Shown here piece by piece: positions 36,207 through 45,057 of a DNA stretch of 64,000 nt. The notes under the pieces are model-generated. The model saw only the letters and a program-made list of their open reading frames with translations. It searched no databases and was not told the DNA's origin. Source of the DNA: an uncultured Alphaproteobacteria bacterium (GTDB taxonomy: Bacteria; Pseudomonadota; Alphaproteobacteria; HIMB59); NCBI GenBank assembly GCA_902599045.1, contig CACKEA010000001.1, positions 316,283 through 380,282 on the forward strand. The letters are read 5' to 3'. The number at the start of each line of letters is the position of its first letter. Position 1 is the first letter of the stretch. Both the position numbers and the translations under genes were made by a program.

Positions 36207-37057
36207 TTCTTAATTTCAATTTGTACCGCTTGTCTTAAAGAGTCAATAAAATCAGCTTTACTTTGAAACTTTTTCATTAATATTTTATCGCATGTAAATT
36301 TATCGAACTTCCTTTCGTTTAATCTATTAGGAAGAGATCCAAATAATAATTTCCTATTATAATTATCATTATTTATATTTTTTAATTCACTAATTATTAC
36401 CCATATAAATTCTTTTAATCTTATTTCATATCTAGAACCCAAGTTTATTGATTTTGAACCTATAGAATTAATATTTTTTAAGATAAATATAATTTGATTA
36501 ACAATTGTATCTACAGGAGAAATATTTCTAAATTGATTACATTTGCTGAGTTTAATAGTTTTGTTTAATATTAGTAAATTATATAAAAAATTATCAAAGA
36601 ATCTTCCATCCTTATAACCAAACATAATATCTAAATTTAAGTTAATAATTTTTATTTTTCCTTTATTAAAATTATAAATATGTTTTAAAAAAACATCTTT
36701 TGTAAATGAGTATTTATTTAAGTTTGGTGACAATACTGTAGAAAGATTAAAAAAATATTTTGCATTAGTTTCTTCAGCAAATTTAAATAACTTAATGCCA
36801 AAAATTATATTTGCATTATAAATATCAATATCTAAATCTACTTCATTATCATATAATGTAGCTAAATGAATAATATATTTGAATTTGTTTTTATATTTTT
36901 TGATTGTTGTTTTTTTTGCTGTCGAATTTATATGAATAAAGTTTTTTCTTTTTTTTATTCTATTAGAACATATAAAATATTTAATATTATTACTTTCGAT
37001 TTTTTTTATTAAATTTTTTCCGAGAAAACCACTTGAACCTGAAATTAAAATTGTCAT
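36197..37057 (-). CDS. RfbJ-like nucleotide-3,6-dideoxyhexose 4-ketoreductase (SDR family)
   Basis: 286 residues. NAD(P)-binding SGSSGFLGKNL, then IIHLATLYDNEVD and ANIIFGIKLFKFAEE, which strongly recall CDP-abequose synthase RfbJ, and the catalytic YSFTK (Tyr-x3-Lys). It would reduce the 4-keto group of a CDP-3,6-dideoxy sugar. It is inverted alone between the 3-dehydratase (tail overlap 10 bp) and a glycosyltransferase whose start is 9 bp from its own start. Identification as RfbJ-like is by eye, moderately sure. Confidence 0.72.
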   Translation of the reverse strand: MTILISGSSGFLGKNLIKKIESNNIKYFICSNRIKKRKNFIHINSTAKKTTIKKYKNKFKYIIHLATLYDNEVDLDIDIYNANIIFGIKLFKFAEETNAKYFFNLSTVLSPNLNKYSFTKDVFLKHIYNFNKGKIKIINLNLDIMFGYKDGRFFDNFLYNLLILNKTIKLSKCNQFRNISPVDTIVNQIIFILKNINSIGSKSINLGSRYEIRLKEFIWVIISELKNINNDNYNRKLLFGSLPNRLNERKFDKFTCDKILMKKFQSKADFIDSLRQAVQIEIKNYL

Positions 37058-37066
37058 ATTTATTTA

Positions 37067-37963
37067 ATGTATGATTTGTCTATAATTATATTATCACATA
37101 ATAGACCAAAATTTTTAAAAGAGACTATTAATTCTTTTATCAATAATAAATTTCCTAATGAAATCATTACTATCCAAGATAATTCTAATTCACAATTCAA
37201 AGATCAAATATCCAATATTTCAAAAAAATATAATATTAATATAACTTTTAATAATACTAACTCTCTTTTTGAAAATTTTAATGACGCGGTAAGAAATAGT
37301 TTCTCAAAATATTTAATTATTTTTCATGATGATGATATGATAGATATTGATTTTAAAAACTTTTATGCAAATTTAAATTTATTTGAGGAGTATTGTAACT
37401 GCATATGTTTAAATTTTAATGCTCAAAATTTTAAAGATAATTTAATTTTCTCAAAAGAAACTTGGTTATCTAAGGAAAAGATTCTTAAATTATCCAAAAA
37501 AGAGCTAGTTATAAGATATTTAGATAACGATAGTGGAGGCGTAGCTCCGTGGTCTGGATATATTTACAATTTATCAAAATATAAAAAAATTATTTTAAAT
37601 ATTATGACTAAATTAGACAATAAAGACGCTTACTTTGATACTCACCTCATAATAAACTTATTAAATTATGGAGAAATTTATTGGATCAACAAAGTTTCGT
37701 ATATTATTAGATTACATAGTCATAGTATCTCATATAAAACTCTAATTTCATATAAAAAATTTATTAATTATGTATATAAATTTCATAATTCAATTAATGA
37801 AAAATCAATTTTAAAATATAGATATAGAAATCTATTAGTATTATTATCAAAAAAAAATAAAAATTATTATTTACAAATATATTTTATAATCTACCTTTGG
37901 TTTAATTCTCCTGTACTAAGAAAAAAAATGAACAAAAAGCTTTTGAGATTTTTTAAACTTTGA
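37067..37963 (+). CDS. Family 2 glycosyltransferase
   Basis: 298 residues. GT-A start MYDLSIIILSHNRPKFLKETINSF, the metal-binding IIFHDDDMID near residue 88 and GGVAPWSGYIYN further on fit a GT2 enzyme. The C-terminal 60 residues are very basic and aromatic, probably lying on the membrane. It starts 9 bp from the divergent RfbJ-like gene and is followed 10 bp later by gmhA. The added sugar is unknown; given the position, a dideoxy sugar or a heptose is possible. Confidence 0.87.
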   Translation: MYDLSIIILSHNRPKFLKETINSFINNKFPNEIITIQDNSNSQFKDQISNISKKYNINITFNNTNSLFENFNDAVRNSFSKYLIIFHDDDMIDIDFKNFYANLNLFEEYCNCICLNFNAQNFKDNLIFSKETWLSKEKILKLSKKELVIRYLDNDSGGVAPWSGYIYNLSKYKKIILNIMTKLDNKDAYFDTHLIINLLNYGEIYWINKVSYIIRLHSHSISYKTLISYKKFINYVYKFHNSINEKSILKYRYRNLLVLLSKKNKNYYLQIYFIIYLWFNSPVLRKKMNKKLLRFFKL

Positions 37964-37973
37964 AAATAATTAT

Positions 37974-38519
37974 ATGAAGATATCTGCATACTCTGAGTTA
38001 ATTGAACTTTCACTTTCATCAATTGACAGAAAAAAATTTGACATACTCAAGAAATTAATTATTAAAACATATGATAAAAATAGTATCTATATTTGTGGTA
38101 ATGGGGGAAGCGCTGCTAATGCTAACCATATATGCAATGACTTAAGTCATTTGAGATCTAATAAATTTATAAAAGGTTTTTCAGCGTATTCTTTATCCGC
38201 AAATGATTCTTTGTTTAGTTGTTATGCTAATGACTATGGTTACAAATATTCTTTTTCAAAGCAATTAGAAAATCATGCTAAGAAAAATGATTTATTAATA
38301 GTTTTATCCTGTAGTGGAAATTCAGAAAATATATTAGAAGCATCAAAAGTTGCACTATCGTTAAAAATGAGAACTTTTGGAATTATAGGATCTAAAGACT
38401 CAAAAATTAAAAATATTTTAAAGAACATTATCTATACAAATATTCATGATGTTCAAGCTTCAGAGGATTTTCAAACAATAATTTTTCACATTTTGGCTAA
38501 ACAATTAAAAAATGAGTAA
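37974..38519 (+). CDS. gmhA: Sedoheptulose-7-phosphate isomerase (SIS domain)
   Basis: 181 residues, the usual GmhA size. It converts sedoheptulose 7-phosphate to D-glycero-D-manno-heptose 7-phosphate. The SIS-domain motifs ICGNGGSAANANHICNDL, LIVLSCSGNSENILEA and ASEDFQTIIFHIL (catalytic Glu and the region of the catalytic His) match GmhA. Partners are the HldE-like gene at 53285 and the nucleotidyltransferase at 54695. It overlaps the next gene by 8 bp. Confidence 0.9.
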   Translation: MKISAYSELIELSLSSIDRKKFDILKKLIIKTYDKNSIYICGNGGSAANANHICNDLSHLRSNKFIKGFSAYSLSANDSLFSCYANDYGYKYSFSKQLENHAKKNDLLIVLSCSGNSENILEASKVALSLKMRTFGIIGSKDSKIKNILKNIIYTNIHDVQASEDFQTIIFHILAKQLKNE

Positions 38520-39501
38520 ATTTTTAGTTATAGGTTCTAACTCATTTTCTGGGCAGTCTTTCATAAAATATATTTTAAAAAAAAAAGATGTAAAAAAAGT
38601 TTTTTGTGTAAGTAGATCATCTAATAAAAAATTCTCACCAGAAGAATTTAACAAATTTTCAAAAAAAGTTTTTTTTATAAAAATTGATATAAATAATGAA
38701 AAATCATCAAAATTAATTAAAGAATTAATTATAAAAAATAAAATTAGTTATATTATTAATTATGCTTCCCAGAGCATGGTTGGTGAGAGTTGGATTTACC
38801 CAATAGACTGGTATAGAACTAATGTAATCGGTACAATATCACTTGTAGAGGGGCTTAAGGGTGTTAATTGTATTAAAAAATTTATTCATTTTACTACCCC
38901 AGAAGTTTATGGTTCTCAGAATAAATTTCAGAAAGAGAGTTTTAACTTTAACCCAAGTACACCATATGCTGTTTCAAGAGCTTGCTCTGATTATCATTTA
39001 AAACTTCTAAACAAAGAATTTAGTTTTCCTGTTATTTTTACCAGAGCTTCAAACGTTTATGGAGAGTTTCAAGATTTTTATAGATTAATTCCAAAAGCTT
39101 TTATATTCGCAAAAAATAAAATGATATTTCCACTTCAAGGATCGGGTATTTCTAAAAGAAATTTTATCCATATAGATGATGTATCTGATGCTATTTATCA
39201 AATTTTCAAAAAAGGCAAAATTGGAGAAACCTATCACATTTCTTCAAAAAATATGCACTCAATAAAAAATATAGTTGAAAAAATCTATAAACTATATGAT
39301 TTAAATCCAAAGAACTATTTAGATATAAAAGAAGAAAGAGTGGGTAAGGATTTATTTTATAAACTTGACTCAAGTAAATTGAGAAAAAATATAAAATGGA
39401 GCCAAAAAATATCTCTTGAAGATGGATTAATAAGGTATAAAGATTGGTTCCAAAAAATTAAATTAAAAAAATTAAAAACAGATTATATTCATAAAAAATG
39501 A
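38512..39501 (+). CDS. RmlB-like nucleotide-sugar dehydratase/epimerase (SDR family)
   Basis: 329 residues. NAD-binding VIGSNSFSGQSF, then NYASQSMVGESWIYPIDWYRTN and TTPEVYGS, where the Glu is a dehydratase hallmark, suggesting a 4,6-dehydratase or related enzyme. The catalytic Tyr-x3-Lys is Tyr-x3-Arg here (PYAVSRAC). FIHIDDVSDAIYQIF and LEDGLIRYKDWF are typical C-terminal elements. It is co-transcribed with gmhA and the next SDR gene, overlapping each by 4-8 bp. Exact reaction unknown. Confidence 0.82.
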   Translation: MSKFLVIGSNSFSGQSFIKYILKKKDVKKVFCVSRSSNKKFSPEEFNKFSKKVFFIKIDINNEKSSKLIKELIIKNKISYIINYASQSMVGESWIYPIDWYRTNVIGTISLVEGLKGVNCIKKFIHFTTPEVYGSQNKFQKESFNFNPSTPYAVSRACSDYHLKLLNKEFSFPVIFTRASNVYGEFQDFYRLIPKAFIFAKNKMIFPLQGSGISKRNFIHIDDVSDAIYQIFKKGKIGETYHISSKNMHSIKNIVEKIYKLYDLNPKNYLDIKEERVGKDLFYKLDSSKLRKNIKWSQKISLEDGLIRYKDWFQKIKLKKLKTDYIHKK

Positions 39502-40454
39502 AAAAAAAAATAATTGTTACAGGTTGTTGTGGTTATGTTGGGACAGAGCTATGTAAATTACTGATTAAAAATGATTATGAAGTTCTGGGTATTGATACAT
39601 GTTGGTATGGAAACAGTTTAAAGGAAAATAATAATTTTAAGTTATTGAAATTAGATATTAGAAATATTGAAGATATCTCCTTTTTAGGTTACGAGGCCGT
39701 AGTTCACTTGGCCAATATAGCTAATGATCCAGCTGTAGAATTAAAACCTGACCTCTCTTGGGAAGTTAATGTCTTATCATCAAAATTGCTAATAGAAAAG
39801 TCAATAAAAGATAAAGTTTCTAAGTTTATTTATGCTAGTAGCGGTAGTGTTTATGGACTAAAAGATGAATTAAATGTTACTGAGGAACTAAGTTTGGTAC
39901 CTATTTCTGTTTACAACAAAACAAAGATGATTTCAGAAAGGGTTTTATTAAGCTACGTGGATAAGATAAATATCAATATTTTAAGACCAGCCACGGTTTG
40001 TGGTTACTCTGATAAAATGAGACTAGATTTAAGTGTGAATATGTTAACTTTTCAAGCACTTAAAAATAAAAAAATCAATGTATTTGGGGGATCTCAAATT
40101 AGACCGAATGTTCATATATTAGATATGATAAACGCATATTTGTTGTTCTTAAAAGAAGATGTAAGTGAAAATATATTCAATATTGGTTTTGAAAATATCA
40201 GTATATTAGATATTGCGAAAAAAATTAAGAGTAAGGTTGATACTGTTATTAATATCACTGACTCTAATGACCCTAGAAGCTATAGATTAAATTCAGATAA
40301 AATTATGTCTGTTGGATTTAAAAAAAATTATGACATAGATTTTGCAATAGATGAGTTAATCCAATCTTATAATGATGGAAAAATCAAAGAGTCTGACGAT
40401 TTATATGCAATTAAAAAATTAAGGAAATTAGTTGAAAATGGGAAAGTCTATTAA
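39498..40454 (+). CDS. NAD-dependent epimerase/dehydratase (SDR family)
   Basis: 318 residues. NAD-binding VTGCCGYVGTELCKLL, VVHLANIANDP, catalytic Ser/Thr in YASSGSVYG and Tyr-x3-Lys in VYNKTK, so the active site is complete. The family of such proteins, with NIANDPA after the fourth strand, is common in glycan clusters and includes 4-ketoreductases and 4-epimerases. It overlaps the preceding SDR gene by 4 bp and the next methyltransferase by 17 bp. Confidence 0.83.
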   Translation: MKKKIIVTGCCGYVGTELCKLLIKNDYEVLGIDTCWYGNSLKENNNFKLLKLDIRNIEDISFLGYEAVVHLANIANDPAVELKPDLSWEVNVLSSKLLIEKSIKDKVSKFIYASSGSVYGLKDELNVTEELSLVPISVYNKTKMISERVLLSYVDKININILRPATVCGYSDKMRLDLSVNMLTFQALKNKKINVFGGSQIRPNVHILDMINAYLLFLKEDVSENIFNIGFENISILDIAKKIKSKVDTVINITDSNDPRSYRLNSDKIMSVGFKKNYDIDFAIDELIQSYNDGKIKESDDLYAIKKLRKLVENGKVY

Positions 40455-41097
40455 TTTATTAGAAAACTATCCTCAAACAAAAAGAGATACTTCTGAAAGA
40501 GCAACATTAAAAAATGATAAAATTAGAAATATTGCTAGAAAGTTTGGTGAAGAATTTTTTGATGGAGATAGGGCCTATGGATATGGCGGCTTTCACTATA
40601 ACTCTAGATTTTGGGAACCCGTAGTCCCTACTTTTAGAGATTATTGGAATTTAGACTCAAACAATTCAATACTAGATATTGGATGTGCTAAAGGGTTTAT
40701 GATTTATGATTTTATTAATCAAATACCAGGTATCAAGATGAGAGGTATAGATATTTCTAAATATGCTATAAATAATTCAAAATCTGAAGTGAGTAATTTA
40801 TTGGCCGTGGGAGATGCAAAGACTCTTAATTTTGATGACAACTCTTTCGATTATGTTATTTCAATTAATACTATTCATAATTTAGATTATGACGATTGCC
40901 TACTATCACTGAGAGAAATTGAAAGAGTATCAAAAATAAGTTCTTTCATAACTGTTGATGCATACAATAATGAAGATGAAAAGAAAAGAATGTATGAATG
41001 GAACCTAACAGCAAAAACTATTATGTCCACTAAAGAATGGATTAATTTCTTCGATAAGGCAGGGTATACTGGAGATTATTATTGGTTTATTCCTTAA
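40438..41097 (+). CDS. Class I SAM-dependent methyltransferase
   Basis: 219 residues from ATG 40438; an in-frame TTG at 40432 is possible but MGKSINLLENYPQTKRD is the family-like start. FGEEFFDGDRAYGYGGFHYN is a distinctive segment that I associate with methyltransferases of sugar clusters, followed by SAM motif ILDIGCAKGFMIYDF, then DAKTLNFDDNSFDYVISINTIHNLDYDD. It probably methylates a nucleotide-bound sugar. It overlaps both neighbours and so is co-translated with the SDR and E1-alpha genes. Confidence 0.85.
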   Translation: MGKSINLLENYPQTKRDTSERATLKNDKIRNIARKFGEEFFDGDRAYGYGGFHYNSRFWEPVVPTFRDYWNLDSNNSILDIGCAKGFMIYDFINQIPGIKMRGIDISKYAINNSKSEVSNLLAVGDAKTLNFDDNSFDYVISINTIHNLDYDDCLLSLREIERVSKISSFITVDAYNNEDEKKRMYEWNLTAKTIMSTKEWINFFDKAGYTGDYYWFIP

Positions 41098-42044
41098 CAA
41101 ATCAAGATATTGAAAAAATATATAAAAAATTTATTGAGATAAGATTTTTAGAACTAGAGATTTCGAAAAGATACTCAGAGGGTAAGATGAGATGTCCCGT
41201 TCATTTGTCCGTCGGTCAAGAGATTGTACCTTCTATATTATCATTATTTGTTAAAAAAGCTGATAATTTTATAAGTACACATAGAGGACATGCTCATTAT
41301 ATAGCAAAAAACGGCAACATTCCTGAAATGATATCTGAAATTTATGGAAAAAAAACTGGTACTTCTGAAGGTAAAGGCGGTTCCATGCATTTGATTGATA
41401 CGAAAGTTAATTTTATGGGCACATCAGCTATCGTGGGAAATAGTATTCCAGTTGGGGTAGGTCTTGGATTATCAAATAAAATTAATAAAAAAAATTCTTT
41501 ATCATTTGTCTTTTTTGGTGATGGTGCTACTGAAGAGGGTGTTTTTTATGAGTCAATAAACTTTGCTGCGCTTAAAGAAATTCCTGTTGTGTTTATTTGT
41601 GAAAATAACAAATACTCAGTATATTCACCGCTAGATGTTAGACAGCCAAAAAATAGAAATATTCATAAAATACTAAATGGCATTGGAGTAAAATCATTTT
41701 TTTCTAAATCTAAGTCAGTTGAAGAAATATATTCAACTTTAGAACAAGCTATTAGATACAGCAGATCAAAAAGAAAACCTGTTTTTATTGAATGTATGAC
41801 AAGTAGATGGTTAGAACATTGCGGCCCAAATGAAGATAATGACTTAAACTATAGAGATATAAAAGAACTCGATGCTTATAAAAAAAACGACTTTCAAAAA
41901 AAACTAGAAAATAAACTTAAAATAACCTATATAAAAAAAACTCAAAAACAAATAATTAAAAAAATAAATTCTGCTTTTAAATTTGCTGACTTGTCATCTA
42001 CACCAAAAAAAGAAGATCTTAAAAAAAATGTGTTCAAAAATTAG
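41082..42044 (+). CDS. ThDP-dependent E1 alpha subunit (pyruvate/acetoin dehydrogenase-like)
   Basis: 320 residues. RGHAHYIAKNG, GTSEGKGGSMHL, then the ThDP motif FFGDGATEEGVFYESINFA to CENNKYS, all typical of E1 alpha subunits of 2-oxo acid dehydrogenases. No E2 (lipoyl) or E3 gene is nearby, so it and the beta subunit probably do not feed a dehydrogenase complex. In the middle of sugar-modifying genes they may transfer an activated aldehyde to a sugar. Start is TTG 41082, inside the methyltransferase gene. Confidence 0.88.
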   Translation: MVYSLTNQDIEKIYKKFIEIRFLELEISKRYSEGKMRCPVHLSVGQEIVPSILSLFVKKADNFISTHRGHAHYIAKNGNIPEMISEIYGKKTGTSEGKGGSMHLIDTKVNFMGTSAIVGNSIPVGVGLGLSNKINKKNSLSFVFFGDGATEEGVFYESINFAALKEIPVVFICENNKYSVYSPLDVRQPKNRNIHKILNGIGVKSFFSKSKSVEEIYSTLEQAIRYSRSKRKPVFIECMTSRWLEHCGPNEDNDLNYRDIKELDAYKKNDFQKKLENKLKITYIKKTQKQIIKKINSAFKFADLSSTPKKEDLKKNVFKN

Positions 42045-43098
42045 AAATATTACTTATATAAACGCAATAAATTCTGCACTTCATCAATCTATGGATAAAG
42101 ATAAAAAGGTAATTAGTTTTGGTTTAGGTATTAATGACCCAAAAAGAATATTTAATAGCACTAAGGGTTTAGTAGAAAAATTTGGAATTGAGAGAGTTTT
42201 TGATATTCCTACATCAGAAAACGCATTAATGGGAGTTTCTATAGGTCTTGCAATGAGTGGTATGAAACCTATTTATATGCATCAAAGACTAGATTTTTTT
42301 TTGTTAGCAATGGATCAGTTAATTAATGGGGCATCAAAGTGGCACTATATGTTTGGAGGTAAAGTAAACTTACCAATCACTGTAAGGCTTATAATAGGGA
42401 GGGGATGGGGTCAGGGCCCAACACATTCGCAAAATCTTCATGCTTGGTTTGCTCATGTACCAGGTTTAAAGGTTATAATGCCATCAAACCCATACGATGC
42501 TAAAGGGTTATTATTAAAATCTATTTTTGATCCTAATCCAGTAATTTTTTTAGAGCACAGATGGTTACATAATTCCATAGGAAAAGTTCCTGATAAATAT
42601 TATGAATTAGAAATTGGTAAAGCAAAAATTATAAATAAGGGTAATGATGTAACAATTATTGCTAGTTCTTATATGGTTGCTGATGCTATTAATTTTATAA
42701 AACATTTTGAAAAAATTAATTTAAAAATATCTATAGAATTAATCGATTTAAGATCCATAAAACCACTAGATAAAAATTGTATTTTAAAATCTGTAAAAAA
42801 AACAAAAAGAGTAATAGTTTTAGACCCTGGTTTTAGTTTCTGTGGTTTTGCATCAGAAATAATCTCAATTATCTCACTTAGCTTAATAAACGAACTAAAA
42901 TACAAGCCAATCAAAATTACAGTTCCTGATATTCCAGAACCAACTAGTAGATTTTTGGTTAAATACTATTACCCCTCTATTAATAACTTATATAGATCTG
43001 TTTGTAAGATGTTTAATCTAAAAACAAATAACAAAATAAATTTAGATCAAAATAGGCAGGTTGATGTGCCAGGAGACTGGTTTAAAGGCCCTTTTTAG
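42028..43098 (+). CDS. ThDP-dependent E1 beta subunit (transketolase C-type)
   Basis: 356 residues from ATG 42028, chosen because RNITYINAINSALHQSM is the normal E1 beta N terminus; the frame is open up to 41983. Motifs include FDIPTSENALMGVSIGLAMSG, GRGWGQGPTHSQNLHAWFAHVPGLKVIMPSNPYDAKGLL and LIDLRSIKPLD, matching E1 beta. The C-terminal 35 residues (ending VDVPGDWFKGPF) go beyond the usual end. It overlaps the alpha gene by 17 bp. Reaction inferred as two-carbon or acyl transfer in sugar synthesis. Confidence 0.87.
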   Translation: MCSKIRNITYINAINSALHQSMDKDKKVISFGLGINDPKRIFNSTKGLVEKFGIERVFDIPTSENALMGVSIGLAMSGMKPIYMHQRLDFFLLAMDQLINGASKWHYMFGGKVNLPITVRLIIGRGWGQGPTHSQNLHAWFAHVPGLKVIMPSNPYDAKGLLLKSIFDPNPVIFLEHRWLHNSIGKVPDKYYELEIGKAKIINKGNDVTIIASSYMVADAINFIKHFEKINLKISIELIDLRSIKPLDKNCILKSVKKTKRVIVLDPGFSFCGFASEIISIISLSLINELKYKPIKITVPDIPEPTSRFLVKYYYPSINNLYRSVCKMFNLKTNNKINLDQNRQVDVPGDWFKGPF

Positions 43099-43127
43099 AG
43101 AAATTAAATGATTATTGAAATCCTCAA

Positions 43128-43156
43128 TTGACATTTTGATTTTATATTTTTTAAAT
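43128..43156 (+). promoter_or_regulatory. Candidate sigma-70 promoter before the radical SAM gene
   Basis: TTGACA (43128-43133, perfect -35), 17 bases, then TTAAAT (43151-43156, four of six for -10). It lies in an 82-bp gap, large for this island, just before the ATG at 43181. Confidence 0.5.
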
Positions 43157-43180
43157 TAGCTATATATTAATCGTTAAGGC

Positions 43181-44269
43181 ATGAATCAAAATACAGAATA
43201 TTTTCAAGTTAGACAAAAAAAAGCTCTAGAAAATTATGAAAATGATATCAAATATCCAAATAGATATGTTTTTGTATTAACAAATAAATGCAATTTAAGA
43301 TGTTCTTTCTGTTTTCAGGTTAAAGATAATTTGCCTGGAGCGTTTACTCTTGATGATTGGATATCTGTTTTAAACCAAATTCCTGAAAATTCTTGGATTA
43401 CTCTAACTGGAGGAGAACCAATAGTATTCAAAGGTTTTAATGATATTTTTCTCAAAGTTACTGAAAAGCATAGATGCAATATGATTTCAAATGGCATCAG
43501 ACTTTCAGAGGATATAATTGATATGTTAATTAGCAGAAATAATTTTAAAACTCTTTCTATTTCAGTTGATAATGTTGGAAATACTTTAAGAGATGTCAAA
43601 GCCCTTCAATGGGAACACGCTGAAAATATGATGCGTCTTTTTTCTAAGAAAAAACTAATTGCAGGAAGAACTGATTTAATCTTAGATACTAAAACTGTTG
43701 TTTTGGATGAAAATGCAAATGATTTATTCGATATACACAAGCACTGCATTGAGGACTTGAGTGCGGATACTCATTCATTTCAATTTTTAAAAGGCGCCCC
43801 AATTCAATTTTCAGATCATTTTTATCCTTTTGAAGATAGTAGAAAAAGTGTAAAGGCTTATAAGTATAAAAATTGGGATATAATTAAAGAGCAACTATAT
43901 AAAGTAAAAGAATACAATGTTAAAAATTCGGTTAGGGGTTTTTTACATCCTAAATTTGATGATTTATTAAACTTAGAACCTATAAATGATGACTCTTTAG
44001 ATAGGTTAAATTTAGAGGATCATGATCCAAGCTTATATAAAAAATGTATGGCTCCTTGGGAAAGTGTTCATATTAATAATGATGGTAATTTATTCCCATG
44101 CATGGCTATAAGTATGGGAAATCTAAAAGAAAACTCGCTTGATGAAATACTTAATGGAAGTATTTTTCAAAATTTTAGAGAAATGATTAGAGGTTGTGGC
44201 ACTGTAGAGGGATGCAATAGATGCGGTTATCTTAAGCCCAATGATCTTGAAAATTATAAAACACTCTAA
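43181..44269 (+). CDS. Radical SAM/SPASM-domain protein
   Basis: 362 residues. The radical SAM cluster motif CNLRCSFC (Cys37, Cys41, Cys44) is followed by ITLTGGEP and NMISNGIRL. The C-terminal SPASM region has CMAPWESVHINNDGNLFPCMA, GNLKENSLDEILNG and CGTVEGCNRCG, which bind auxiliary iron-sulfur clusters. Relatives modify peptides or carry out carbohydrate epimerisation and dehydration. Its neighbours are sugar enzymes, and no precursor peptide gene is seen, so a nucleotide sugar or glycan substrate is more likely. It has its own candidate promoter. Confidence 0.9.
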   Translation: MNQNTEYFQVRQKKALENYENDIKYPNRYVFVLTNKCNLRCSFCFQVKDNLPGAFTLDDWISVLNQIPENSWITLTGGEPIVFKGFNDIFLKVTEKHRCNMISNGIRLSEDIIDMLISRNNFKTLSISVDNVGNTLRDVKALQWEHAENMMRLFSKKKLIAGRTDLILDTKTVVLDENANDLFDIHKHCIEDLSADTHSFQFLKGAPIQFSDHFYPFEDSRKSVKAYKYKNWDIIKEQLYKVKEYNVKNSVRGFLHPKFDDLLNLEPINDDSLDRLNLEDHDPSLYKKCMAPWESVHINNDGNLFPCMAISMGNLKENSLDEILNGSIFQNFREMIRGCGTVEGCNRCGYLKPNDLENYKTL

Positions 44270-44271
44270 AA

Positions 44272-45057
44272 ATGTACATTCTTGGTGGTGGATTTATTGG
44301 AAAATCTATAAATGAGAGATTTAAAGACTCCGATTTAATTTCTATAAGAAAACTTCCAAAAAAAATTAAATTAAATAAATACAAAACTCTTGTAATTTGT
44401 TGTGGAATTTCAAGATTAGTCAAAAATGATAGTTCAATTCTTTATTCTGAAATCAAGAAAATAGACTGGATAATAAGTAATTTTAAAAAACATAATCTAA
44501 TTAAAGTAATTCTATTAAGTACAATTGATTTATATTCTAAAAATAAGCGACTTATAAATGAGGAAACACCCACTGAAATTAGCGATTATTACACACTCAC
44601 CCAGCTCTTATATGAAAAGTCTATGACTGATTTTTTTAAAAAAAAACTTATGATCTTAAGGCTCACAGGTGTATACGGAGCTTTGGATAACAAAAACAGT
44701 TCTATTTCAAAAATGATAAATCAGGCACTTTTTAGCGATACGATTTACTTATCAAACCATAAGATTCAAAGAGACTACATATATATTGATGACTTCTTAA
44801 ATATTTTTAAAAAAATTATAAATAAAAAATATTACGGGATACTTAACATAGGTAGCTTTGAGTCACAATCTATTTTGTCTTATGCTAAAATGGTTTCTAA
44901 AATAACTGGAAAAAAAATTATAAAAGAGCCGATTAGAAAGAATCTGAGGACTTACAATGTACAAATTGATAGTGAAAAATTAAATTCCTTGATAGGTTTT
45001 TATAATCATAATCATGAAAATAATATTAAAGAACTTATAAGAATTAGAAAATCATGA
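44272..45057 (+). CDS. Short SDR-type NAD-dependent epimerase/dehydratase-like protein
   Basis: 261 residues. NAD-binding ILGGGFIGKSI begins the protein; LLSTIDLYSKN is the catalytic Ser/Thr strand and DYYTLTQLLYEK the helix, where the catalytic Lys of Tyr-x3-Lys is Gln. MILRLTGVYG and RDYIYIDDFLNIF are typical later elements. The missing Lys suggests a changed or weak redox activity. It starts 2 bp after the radical SAM gene and overlaps the FkbM gene by 4 bp. Confidence 0.78.
   Translation: MYILGGGFIGKSINERFKDSDLISIRKLPKKIKLNKYKTLVICCGISRLVKNDSSILYSEIKKIDWIISNFKKHNLIKVILLSTIDLYSKNKRLINEETPTEISDYYTLTQLLYEKSMTDFFKKKLMILRLTGVYGALDNKNSSISKMINQALFSDTIYLSNHKIQRDYIYIDDFLNIFKKIINKKYYGILNIGSFESQSILSYAKMVSKITGKKIIKEPIRKNLRTYNVQIDSEKLNSLIGFYNHNHENNIKELIRIRKS

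Noticed and set aside
41983..42027. N-terminal extension of the E1 beta subunit from TTG 41983
   Set aside because: The extra 15 residues are lysine-rich and unlike the family; ATG 42028 gives the normal E1 beta beginning.
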